From positions 1 through 27,576 of the IMG/VR virus record IMGVR_UViG_3300030060_002287: 27,576 nt of DNA. One strand, 5' to 3'. The translations under genes were made by a program, and so were the position numbers. Below, one piece after another: positions 1 to 5,614 of the stretch; position 1 is the stretch's first letter; each line of letters begins with the position of its first letter. The notes beneath the pieces are model-generated. The model ran no database searches, had not been told where the DNA came from, and was given only the letters and a program-made list of their open reading frames with translations. The stretch comes from a virus.

Positions 1-136
1 AAAGAAAAGTTTTTTCTGTTTCTTTAAACATGAATCTAAGAGGTTGGGAGCATCTCTGCCCTATAATTCAATATTATCATTCCCTAAAGTGTATGTACAG
101 TAAAAGTGTTCGGTTTATGAACTGGTGCATCTAGGG

Positions 137-164
137 TAGACTATGGGGAACTATGTGGTACAAT
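137..164 (+). promoter_or_regulatory. Candidate sigma70-type promoter upstream of the first gene
   Basis: TAGACT (137-142) and TACAAT (159-164) are separated by 16 bp and resemble -35 and -10 hexamers. The predicted transcription start lies near 171, where a GNRA-loop hairpin begins. The -10 box sits inside a 14-bp element, ACTATGTGGTACAA (150-163), that recurs with one mismatch before the second gene group. This is a prediction from consensus only. Confidence 0.35.
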
Positions 165-170
165 GGTAGT

Positions 171-190
171 AAGGGCAAGAGATTGTCCTT
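171..190 (+). promoter_or_regulatory. Leader hairpin with GAGA tetraloop
   Basis: AAGGGCAA (171-178) pairs with TTGTCCTT (183-190), giving 8 bp including one G-U pair, closed by a GAGA (GNRA) loop. It would lie at the very 5' end of a transcript from the TACAAT box, 27 nt before the first start codon. A role in mRNA stability or translation control is inferred. The rest of positions 1-217 shows only an AT-rich stretch, a TATAAT at 62-67 and no credible gene. Confidence 0.4.
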
Positions 191-217
191 GTTCACGTAC
201 CTCGACATTTTAATACT

Positions 218-514
218 ATGACTACAAAGTCAGATAAGAAAGCAACTACACTTGCTTTCATCTTTGGTGGCCGCTTACCCAACTGCTGGGCGCAAGGCTC
301 AGAAGACAATCTTGTACTAGCTACAAAGGCTGGAAAACATTTTAAAAGATGTAATAAGCATCTTTATAAATTTCCAAAAAATCAAAAGTTGATCGTTCAT
401 CTTTTCGATATTTCAAAAGCCGAAGGCTGGTCTATGGGTACCGGAGACATTTGCACTTGCTTAGAAACCAAGAAAGAATGTCCATACATCGGGAAACTAT
501 ATGTAGTTGTTTAA
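218..514 (+). CDS. Hypothetical protein, 98 aa
   Basis: I do not recognise this protein. It is 98 residues long, basic, with six cysteines, four of them in the C-terminal half in the sequence context ICTCLETKKECPYIGK. A metal-binding or disulfide role is possible but unproven. The ATG at 218 has no convincing Shine-Dalgarno upstream, so the start is uncertain. It is preceded by a candidate promoter and GNRA hairpin and followed 8 nt after its stop by a strong intrinsic terminator, so it looks like a monocistronic unit. Such small isolated genes in phages are often early host-takeover genes, but nothing in the sequence shows this. Confidence 0.6.
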   Translation: MTTKSDKKATTLAFIFGGRLPNCWAQGSEDNLVLATKAGKHFKRCNKHLYKFPKNQKLIVHLFDISKAEGWSMGTGDICTCLETKKECPYIGKLYVVV

Positions 515-521
515 CTAATAC

Positions 522-550
522 AAGCTGCTCTTAATCGGGCAGCTTTTTTT
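522..550 (+). terminator. Intrinsic terminator
   Basis: AAGCTGCTC (522-530) pairs with GGGCAGCTT (537-545) through a 6-nt loop, giving a 9-bp stem with one wobble, and runs straight into a T tract (544-550). This is a textbook Rho-independent terminator for the 98-aa gene. Confidence 0.85.
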
Positions 551-555
551 AACCT

Positions 556-652
556 ACTGCGGTGTTTTAATACAACTGGTAACCATAATACTGCTGTTGG
601 CCAACTGCTGTAGTTTAAATACAAGTGGTTACTATAATACAGCTATAGGTTT
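556..652 (+). pseudogene. Relic of a tail-fibre repeat (NTxGxxNTAxG units)
   Basis: Two direct repeat units of about 48 bp start at ACTGC 556 and ACTGC 604. Translated, they read NTTGNHNTAVG (569-601) and NTSGYYNTAIG (618-650), the signature of the NTxGxxNTAIGxxAL repeats of cyanobacterial and phage tail-fibre proteins. The two units are in different frames because of a one-base indel. The first frame meets TAG at 611-613, and no start codon or ribosome-binding site opens them. The 32-bp cores match at 26 positions. I interpret this as a decayed fibre fragment left between a terminator and a promoter. No fibre gene in this window carries the same repeat, so the source lies elsewhere. Confidence 0.6.
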
Positions 653-674
653 TGCACCAATCCAAATACCGAAC

Positions 675-711
675 ACTATATGGTACAACTTGGGGAAAGA
701 TACCCTATAAT
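675..711 (+). promoter_or_regulatory. Promoter with perfect TATAAT and a repeated upstream box
   Basis: A perfect TATAAT lies at 706-711, with a predicted start near 718. No good -35 hexamer is present. Instead the box ACTATATGGTACAA (675-688) matches ACTATGTGGTACAA at 150-163 in 13 of 14 bases. It drives the two small genes at 751 and 933. The shared box may bind a phage or host activator, which is inference. Confidence 0.55.
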
Positions 712-721
712 AAAAGAGTAA

Positions 722-733
722 GGCAGAGATGCC
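722..733 (+). promoter_or_regulatory. Short leader hairpin with GAGA tetraloop
   Basis: GGCA (722-725), GAGA loop, TGCC (730-733). The stem is short, but its place just after the predicted transcription start and its GNRA loop copy the arrangement at 171-190. Its sequence is also nearly the reverse complement of 49-60. Confidence 0.35.
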
Positions 734-750
734 ACAACCCCGAGGCTTAA

Positions 751-933
751 ATGGCTACTTATCAAAAAAAAGATTGGACTAACGAACTAGGCCAACCAAC
801 TCACATTCTTAAGAGAACCAAAGAATTGGTAATGATCTTTGAAACAGACACACCAAGCGGTTTACTACATTGCTTAACTAATAACGAAGCAAGTGTATGG
901 GTAGAGATGAGACAGCTAGAGGAGATCAAATAA
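751..933 (+). CDS. Hypothetical protein, 60 aa
   Basis: An unrecognised 60-residue protein. The central part, LVMIFETDTPSG, looks like two beta strands and the C-terminal end is acidic and helical. The leader has GAGG (741-744) 6 nt before the ATG as a weak ribosome-binding site. Its stop overlaps the start of the next gene in a TAATG junction, so the two are translationally coupled and share the promoter at 706-711. No function can be assigned. Confidence 0.65.
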   Translation: MATYQKKDWTNELGQPTHILKRTKELVMIFETDTPSGLLHCLTNNEASVWVEMRQLEEIK

Positions 934-1256
934 TGACTTCTTTACAAACACTTCTAGGCGACCTTAAGAGAGAGCAAGAAAACTTATTTAAGTTTACTAA
1001 GGCTCAAACAGAAAGAATCAATGGCCTACATCATGCCACTACAAATACTGCAAGTGACATACTTGCACCAGAGGTAATGGCTACTTTAAAGCTATCTTTA
1101 CATAAAGAAGGTCAAAGGCTTCTTGATGAAACAAGAGAAATTACTGCAAGAATTGACAATATTAATTGGCAAATACGAGCAGCAGTTGGTCTTTCAATGC
1201 AAGAGATGTTTGACGCAGTAAAGGTATCTAAACAAAGCATCACAGATGTAGTTTAG
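933..1256 (+). CDS. Hypothetical helical protein, 107 aa
   Basis: I chose the ATG at 933 because it forms a TAATG overlap with the preceding stop and has GGAG (921-924) 8 nt upstream. An upstream in-frame start at 897 would overlap the previous gene needlessly. The 107-residue product is rich in Lys, Glu, Gln and Leu and should be mostly helical, with a likely coiled coil around residues 5-30 and 55-85. No motif identifies it. It is the last gene of its unit, followed by the terminator at 1336-1366. Confidence 0.65.
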   Translation: MTSLQTLLGDLKREQENLFKFTKAQTERINGLHHATTNTASDILAPEVMATLKLSLHKEGQRLLDETREITARIDNINWQIRAAVGLSMQEMFDAVKVSKQSITDVV

Positions 1257-1292
1257 TAAAAAGGTTGACTAGGTACTATTGTTATCATTAAA

Positions 1293-1329
1293 GCGTAAGT
1301 AATCTTTCCTTAAAGAACCGCCTTACCGC
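1293..1329 (+). other. Stem-loop upstream of the terminator
   Basis: GCG/TAAG (1293-1299) can pair with CTTA (1322-1325) and CGC (1327-1329) with one bulged C. An inner stem TCTTT/AAAGA (1303-1307, 1312-1316) closes a CCTT loop. A TTGACT lies at 1265-1270, so a small RNA of about 70 nt ending at the terminator is possible. It may equally be the 3' UTR of the previous gene. Confidence 0.3.
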
Positions 1330-1335
1330 CTTTCT

Positions 1336-1366
1336 AAAAAAACCCTGTACAAAGGGTCTTTTTTTT
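1336..1366. terminator. Probably bidirectional intrinsic terminator
   Basis: ACCCT (1342-1346) pairs with AGGGT (1353-1357) around GTACAA. An A run (1336-1342) precedes it and a T run (1359-1366) follows it, so it can end transcripts from either side: the unit ending at 1256 on the plus strand and the rusA-like gene on the minus strand. Confidence 0.7.
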
Positions 1367-1376
1367 GTTTATTGTG

Positions 1377-1382
1377 TATTAT
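1377..1382 (+). promoter_or_regulatory. Candidate -10 box before the structured element
   Basis: TATTAT lies 7 bp upstream of A1389, the first base of the 8-bp closing stem of the structured element at 1389-1480. No -35 hexamer is evident. It could start a short RNA, or the plus-strand transcript that must cross the rusA region to reach the operon at 1901. Confidence 0.3.
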
Positions 1383-1388
1383 TAAAGT

Positions 1389-1480
1389 AATCAGGGAGCC
1401 TGATGCCCTTTGTAGAGTTGGGGCTGAAAGCTGTAATGGCAGGGCAGTCTCGGCGAGGTTGACTGATCTATCCCCTGATT
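1389..1480. ncRNA. Potential structured RNA element of unknown class
   Basis: AATCAGGG (1389-1396) is the exact reverse complement of CCCTGATT (1473-1480) and would close a 92-nt element. Inside, GCCC (1405-1408) can pair with GGGC (1421-1424), and CAGTC (1445-1449) with GACTG (1461-1465). An alternative pairing is GCCCT (1405-1409) with AGGGC (1441-1445). The segment is clearly richer in G and C than its surroundings and holds no reading frame. On the plus strand it starts at the predicted +1 of a TATTAT box. On the minus strand it is the 3' UTR of rusA, between stop and terminator. It matches no riboswitch, ribozyme or tRNA pattern I know. Confidence 0.45.
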
Positions 1481-1907
1481 AACTTTCTAATTCAACGACA
1501 AGTATATCTGCACCTACCTCTTCGCCTTCTTCGCAGTACCTTTTCTTTGCAGTAAGAATTGTTACCAATGAATCATCTACAAATGTTATTCCGCTGAGAG
1601 CATCTAAACTAGACCTTACAAGTTTATCTAAATCATTTCTTCGAATCGTAACATTTCTAGGTGACCCTGTACGGAGAGTGCCATTGGAGTAATAATGAGC
1701 CTTCGGACGCCTAAACCTAAAAGTGGCCTCCACATAGCAAGCACCCTTGATAGGTGGTTGTTTTATTTTACTAGCTTCATTCCTAACCAACTCTCGCCAT
1801 GGTTTTACTCTTTTACTTACTTCAATCATCCGACCCTTTCCAATATATTTTTTACTGCCTTGCGGTGCTGCTTCAAGACCATTTACAGAAAATTTAAAAG
1901 ATGTCAT
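1479..1907 (-). CDS. rusA: RusA-like Holliday junction resolvase
   Basis: The 142-residue protein matches the RusA endonuclease family, dimeric metal-dependent enzymes that cut four-way DNA junctions. It opens with the usual strand and PQGSKK loop (residues 15-20), then VEATFRFRRPKAH (59-71) and the acidic site NDLDKL (91-96) with D92 and D94, followed by VDDSLV (110-115) supplying the third Asp. The position equivalent to E. coli RusA Lys76 appears to be Arg98. The length is slightly above the 120 of E. coli RusA. It is the only minus-strand gene. The ATG at 1907 gives a normal N-terminus and overlaps the divergent start at 1901. It would resolve recombination or replication branches before packaging. 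Confidence 0.85.
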   Translation of the reverse strand: MTSFKFSVNGLEAAPQGSKKYIGKGRMIEVSKRVKPWRELVRNEASKIKQPPIKGACYVEATFRFRRPKAHYYSNGTLRTGSPRNVTIRRNDLDKLVRSSLDALSGITFVDDSLVTILTAKKRYCEEGEEVGADILVVELES

Positions 1908-2716
1908 TTAATCCACAAGGGTATCAATTTACCGCACTACCAACAAATCTTAGAGGGAAAATACAACCAAATCAACTTGCGGTGTTATGGGTAATACAGA
2001 GCTATGCCAACAAAGATGACCAACAATGCTGGCCATCATTAAAGACCATAGCCGACAATGCTGGTCTTAGTAAAAGAACAGTTCAAGATGTTGTAAATCA
2101 ATTAGTGTCTCTTGGTTGGTTACAAAGAACCCACCAAAAGGGAAACAACGGACAACAGGGTAGCAACTTATATAAAGTTACTGTTTGGCATCTTGCTAAT
2201 GTACCAGATCCCAGTGTTGATCGGCGTGGCAAATCCTGCACCCCTGCACCAGTTGCTACGACCCTATGGCAAGAGTTGCCATGCCCCATAGCAGCAGATG
2301 CCACCAAACTAGATACAATTAAACTAGATACAAAAGAACTAAATAAAAAAACTAATAAAAAAGATTATTCAGATGACTTTCTTGAGTTTTGGTTTTTATA
2401 TTTAGATATTAAAAAACGAGCTAGTGGCCAGAACAAACCAAAGGCTTGGGAAGAATGGAAAAGAGCTACAAAGAAAACAACACCAAATAATATAAAACTT
2501 TCTTTGCTTGCTGCCATTAAACAACAAAGAGCAACAGAAAGAGACGGTGGCTTTGCTGTCTGTTTTCCTAATTGCTTTAGATGGTTAAGAGATGAGTGCT
2601 ATGAAGGATATCTAAAAGATGAGAAAGATGCCCTGTACAAGAAAAGAAAAGGTGTTACAAACAAAGAAAGACCTTGGGAAAAAGATAAACCCCAAGATTC
2701 AGAATTACCTTTTTAA
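1901..2716 (+). CDS. HTH replication-initiator-like protein
   Basis: The 271-residue protein has a winged-helix domain at about 25-100: PNQLAVLWVIQSYANKDDQ, then SLKTIADNAGLSKRTVQDVV, then a wing with GNNGQQGSNLYKV. This is the pattern of phage O-like or DnaD-like replication proteins that recognise an origin or load the helicase. A Lys/Thr/Asn-rich linker (about 140-160) leads to a C-terminal domain with LEFWFLYLDIKKR and CFRWLRDECYEGYL, typical of the same group. The next gene starts 6 nt after its stop. No helicase or polymerase is in the window, so replication probably uses host enzymes or genes outside it. A transcriptional regulator role is the alternative. Confidence 0.65.
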   Translation: MSFNPQGYQFTALPTNLRGKIQPNQLAVLWVIQSYANKDDQQCWPSLKTIADNAGLSKRTVQDVVNQLVSLGWLQRTHQKGNNGQQGSNLYKVTVWHLANVPDPSVDRRGKSCTPAPVATTLWQELPCPIAADATKLDTIKLDTKELNKKTNKKDYSDDFLEFWFLYLDIKKRASGQNKPKAWEEWKRATKKTTPNNIKLSLLAAIKQQRATERDGGFAVCFPNCFRWLRDECYEGYLKDEKDALYKKRKGVTNKERPWEKDKPQDSELPF

Positions 2717-2722
2717 CCTCCC

Positions 2723-3274
2723 ATGACAGTTAATTACAGAAGAACATCACTAGATAGAGACACTACGTTTTATATACCAAAAGTAGAATGTTTTGCTTGT
2801 TACGACTCGGGTATTGTCTCAAATGGCGATGCCTTTGTTAACCAATTTATACCAGACTATGACCGAGACCAAAAAGGCAGACTTTGTGGTGGACAAGACT
2901 TAGCTATTATTTGTCATTGCAAAGCTGCCTATGGCGATAGTGAAAGTGATAATGAAAGAGAAAGAGTAGGATTCAGAGATAGTTATGGCAATATAAGAAC
3001 AGCAGATTCTATAAGAGGAGAGCCACAACCCCTTGGTTTTTCTCTTGAAAAAGAAAAAATACGACAGATACATACACAAAGAAAAGATGCTTGGCAAAAA
3101 AGTGCCAAAGACATAAATGAAACCAGACAAAAAATTGCTAAAGGAGAAAAATACGAAACCCCTTACTACATACAAGTGGTAAAGGAAGAGTTAACCAAAG
3201 TAGGCGATATGTTTTCTTTTCCTTCAGAAAAAGCTATTGTACAAACAATGACAGAATCTAATGACCAAAATTAA
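2723..3274 (+). CDS. Hypothetical protein with Cys-rich, possibly zinc-binding N-terminus
   Basis: The 183-residue protein has CFACYDSGIV (23-32) and then LCGG (54-57) and ICHCKAAYG (63-71). A CxxC followed by a CxC about 40 residues later is a plausible zinc site, similar in style to zinc modules in phage replication accessory proteins. The second half is charged and helical (about 100-165). It lies between the initiator-like gene and the ParB-like gene, and its last 14 nt overlap the latter. A replication accessory role follows only from position; I cannot name the family. Confidence 0.6.
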   Translation: MTVNYRRTSLDRDTTFYIPKVECFACYDSGIVSNGDAFVNQFIPDYDRDQKGRLCGGQDLAIICHCKAAYGDSESDNERERVGFRDSYGNIRTADSIRGEPQPLGFSLEKEKIRQIHTQRKDAWQKSAKDINETRQKIAKGEKYETPYYIQVVKEELTKVGDMFSFPSEKAIVQTMTESNDQN

Positions 3275-3764
3275 CGACCTAAAACCAGACCATAAAAACG
3301 CAAGAAAAAGAACAGATCGTTCTGCTTCTTTAATTCAAGAATCATTAGAAAGATATGGTGCAGCAAGATCAATAGTTATTGATGAAGATGGTCGTGTACT
3401 TGCTGGCAACGGAACTATAGAAGGTGCGAAAGCTGCTGGCTTAGAGAATGTTCGCGTTATAGAATCTGATGGCAAAGAGATTATTGCAATAAAACGAACT
3501 GGCCTTACTGAAGATCAAAAAGTTGGTCTTGCATTAGCTGACAACAGAACATCTGACTTGTCCGATTGGGATGCAAGTATGTTGCACCATTTATCAATGG
3601 AACATGAAATTGACCCATGGTTTGAACCAGAGGATTTAACAGAATTAATGGACGATAGAACAGATGCAGAAGCACCTGAGGATTTTAAAGATGTTGATGA
3701 AGATATAGAAACAGAACATAGATGTCCAAGTTGTGGTTATGAGTGGAGTGGAAAAGCAAAATAA
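3261..3764 (+). CDS. ParB/sulfiredoxin-fold protein with C-terminal zinc knuckle
   Basis: The 167-residue protein starts with the ParB N-terminal-like fold: KINDLKPDHKNARKR, a helix SASLIQESLERYG, then RSIVIDEDGRVLAGNGTIEG (36-55). The phosphate-binding box reads AGNGT rather than the GxRR of chromosome-partitioning ParB, as in phage ParB/Srx proteins found with DNA methylases. A middle helical part (82-135) is followed by an acidic linker and HRCPSCGYEWSG (153-164), a two-cysteine knuckle that would need a partner for a full zinc site. It opens a block of four overlapping or abutting genes with an ATP pyrophosphatase, a C5 methylase and a CmoA homologue. A DNA-recognition, nuclease or nucleotide-using subunit of that system is inferred. 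Confidence 0.75.
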   Translation: MTKINDLKPDHKNARKRTDRSASLIQESLERYGAARSIVIDEDGRVLAGNGTIEGAKAAGLENVRVIESDGKEIIAIKRTGLTEDQKVGLALADNRTSDLSDWDASMLHHLSMEHEIDPWFEPEDLTELMDDRTDAEAPEDFKDVDEDIETEHRCPSCGYEWSGKAK

Positions 3765-4563
3765 TATAAGAGATATTTTTGAACATTTTTTGCAGAATCT
3801 TCCAGACGGTTTTGTTGTAGCAACCTCTGGGGGTATTTCTTCTGCTGCTTTACTTGCATCTGCTATTGCTGTAAATAAAAGACCTAAAGTTATTTCTTTT
3901 ACATTTGATGATTTTGAATCAACAGATTTTATACTTGCCAAAGCAATGGCACATTATTTTAATGTTCCTTTCTTTCCTGTATATTTACCATCCGATAAAA
4001 ATATAATTAATAATTCTGTTTCTACACTTATACATAAATACAAACTAAGAAAAAAGGCTCGTATTGAATGTTCTTTTCCTTTTTTATATGTAGCAGAAAC
4101 CTTGAAATCCATTGGTATCACTACACTTGTAACAGGTCTTTGTGATGATGGTCATTTTGGTTTATCCAAAAAAGCAATGATACATTACAAGCATACGCAA
4201 GAGAAGTTTGACCAGTTTAGACATGAATATTTTGCAGACCCCGATGCTGCGGGTCGTAAAGGCATACATAAAATCTGTCAAGACTTTAATGTTGATATTT
4301 TTAATCCATATTGCCACCCAACTGTTTTTAAATTATTTATTGGTAAATCTTGGGATGAACTAAATAGACCAAAACAAAAATATGCTATTCGTAAACACTT
4401 TCCAGAGTTAGAACAATTTAAACTTCCTAACCACACTAATTTACAACTGGGTGATAGCAAAATTGCACAAAGAGTAGGAAATGCGGTAATTTCTAAGTAT
4501 AAACCTAATGCAAAATCACCAGTTGGTATCTATAACAGAATCGCAAAAGGCATCTATGCCTAA
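3739..4563 (+). CDS. Asparagine-synthetase-type ATP pyrophosphatase (PP-loop), stand-alone
   Basis: The 274-residue product resembles the synthetase domain of AsnB without the glutaminase domain. It has a PP-loop TSGGISSAALLA (29-40), a second strand VISFTFDD, then TGLCDDGHFG, which corresponds to the SGEGxDExFGG loop, and a C-terminal part with FNPYCHPTVF and KQKYAIRKHFPEL, matching the PFLDxxxxxF and KxxLR elements of the family. The family activates a carboxylate as an acyl-adenylate and joins it to ammonia or an amine. The canonical SGGxDS has Ser in place of Asp here. The ATG at 3739 overlaps the ParB-like gene by 26 nt; GTG 3733 or GTG 3748 are alternatives. With no glutaminase it would use free ammonia, another amine or a partner. 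The substrate may be modified DNA (inference). Confidence 0.7.
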   Translation: MSGVEKQNNIRDIFEHFLQNLPDGFVVATSGGISSAALLASAIAVNKRPKVISFTFDDFESTDFILAKAMAHYFNVPFFPVYLPSDKNIINNSVSTLIHKYKLRKKARIECSFPFLYVAETLKSIGITTLVTGLCDDGHFGLSKKAMIHYKHTQEKFDQFRHEYFADPDAAGRKGIHKICQDFNVDIFNPYCHPTVFKLFIGKSWDELNRPKQKYAIRKHFPELEQFKLPNHTNLQLGDSKIAQRVGNAVISKYKPNAKSPVGIYNRIAKGIYA

Positions 4564-5614
4564 ACCACTTTATAAAATACCTTCTATGGTAGAAATAGAA
4601 GCAACTCCGTGGAATGGTTTTAAAGTTGCTTCAACATTCTCTGGTTGTGGTGGTTCTTGTCTTGGTTATCGTATTGCTGGTTATAAAGTTGTATATGCAA
4701 ATGAATTTATAGAATCTGCAAGGCAAACTTACAAAGCTAACCACCCTAACAGCTTTCTTGACCCTAGAGACATAAGAAAAATAAATGCAGATGATATTTT
4801 AGAAAAGATTAATTTAAAAAAAGGCGAACTTGATTTATTTGATGGCAGCCCTCCTTGCGCTGCTTTTTCCATTGGCGGTAAAAGGGAAGCAGGGTGGGGT
4901 AAAGAAAAAAAATACAGCGAAACAACGCAAAGAGTAGATGATTTGTTTTTTGAATATGCTCGCATACTAAATGGTCTACAACCTAAAGTTTTTGTCGCAG
5001 AAAATGTTGCTGGTCTTGTACAAGGTACTGCAAAAGGTTATTTCAAACGCATACTTACAAAACTAAGGGCTTGTGGTTATAACGTAAAATGTAAAGTCCT
5101 AGATGCACAATGGCTTGGTGTACCACAGATGAGAAAAAGAACAATTTTTGTAGGAGTTAGAAACGATCTTAATATAGAACCAGCACATCCAAAGCCAATT
5201 CCATATCAATATTCTGTAGGCGAAGCACTTGTTGGTGTAGAAGAATCAAACGAATACAAGACCATACCAGAGCATACAGAAACTTATAAATTATGGAAAC
5301 TTACAAAACCCGGCGATCAATTTTATAAAGCAGCTATAAAACTTACTGGTCAAAATAAATTCTTTTCTCATGTAAAGCAATCGCCGTTTCGTGTGGCTAA
5401 TACTGTAGTGCAAGGAACTATGGATAAGTACCATTGGACAGAACCTCGCTTGTTTACAATTCAAGAACTAAAAAGAATCAGCAGTTTTCCTGACGATTTT
5501 ATTCTGCATGGTAACCTATCACAAAAGTGGGAGAGAGTTGGTAGGGCTGTACCTCCACTTATGATGGCCAAAGTTGCAGAAACTGTTGCCAAACAAATAT
5601 TAGAAAAAATCTAA
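4556..5614 (+). CDS. C5-cytosine DNA methyltransferase with Asn-to-Arg change in motif X
   Basis: All catalytic motifs are present in the 352-residue protein: I STFSGCGGSCLGY (27-39), IV GSPPCAAFS (97-105) with nucleophile Cys101, VI ENV (149-151), VIII QMRKR (191-195), a target-recognition region of about 90 residues, IX RLFTIQELKRISSFPDDF (298-315), and X. Motif X reads VGRAVPP (328-334): Arg330 replaces the Asn that is almost invariant in this family and lies beside the cofactor. Motif IV has Ala where Gln is usual. The ATG at 4556 has AAAAGG upstream and overlaps the previous stop by 8 nt; an in-frame ATG at 4508 is less likely. The next gene begins immediately after its stop. It may transfer carboxymethyl from carboxy-SAM instead of methyl; plain 5mC formation is the alternative. 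Confidence 0.9.
   Translation: MPKPLYKIPSMVEIEATPWNGFKVASTFSGCGGSCLGYRIAGYKVVYANEFIESARQTYKANHPNSFLDPRDIRKINADDILEKINLKKGELDLFDGSPPCAAFSIGGKREAGWGKEKKYSETTQRVDDLFFEYARILNGLQPKVFVAENVAGLVQGTAKGYFKRILTKLRACGYNVKCKVLDAQWLGVPQMRKRTIFVGVRNDLNIEPAHPKPIPYQYSVGEALVGVEESNEYKTIPEHTETYKLWKLTKPGDQFYKAAIKLTGQNKFFSHVKQSPFRVANTVVQGTMDKYHWTEPRLFTIQELKRISSFPDDFILHGNLSQKWERVGRAVPPLMMAKVAETVAKQILEKI

Noticed and set aside
1-25. AAAGAAA/TTTCTTT inverted repeat at the left end
   Set aside because: All A-T pairs with a long loop; it could be half of a terminator of an upstream gene, but the window edge prevents judgement.
1400-1430. Hammerhead-like CTGATG ... GAAA in the structured element
   Set aside because: The invariant A after CTGATG is missing and extra bases separate the would-be stem II from GAAA, so the catalytic core cannot form.
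1389-1480. tRNA-like or cobalamin-riboswitch-like element
   Set aside because: The outer stem is right for length, but there is no T-arm GTTC-type loop or anticodon arm, and the minus strand has only a GCCAUUACAG that differs from the B12 box and lacks the other core motifs.
1695-1994. Plus-strand 99-residue frame
   Set aside because: It lies antisense to the RusA-like gene and runs into the initiator-like gene in another frame; its composition (Phe, Leu, Ser, Tyr) is that of a shadow frame.
2900-3175. Minus-strand 91-residue frame rich in Phe and Ser
   Set aside because: A shadow of the Lys/Glu-rich plus-strand gene; no ribosome-binding site and no plausible family.
3261-3764. ParABS partition system of a plasmid-prophage
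   Set aside because: No ParA ATPase, no parS-like repeats and a non-partition box AGNGT.
3261-5614. Restriction-modification system
   Set aside because: No restriction endonuclease-like gene accompanies the methylase; the ParB-like protein alone is not a convincing restriction enzyme.
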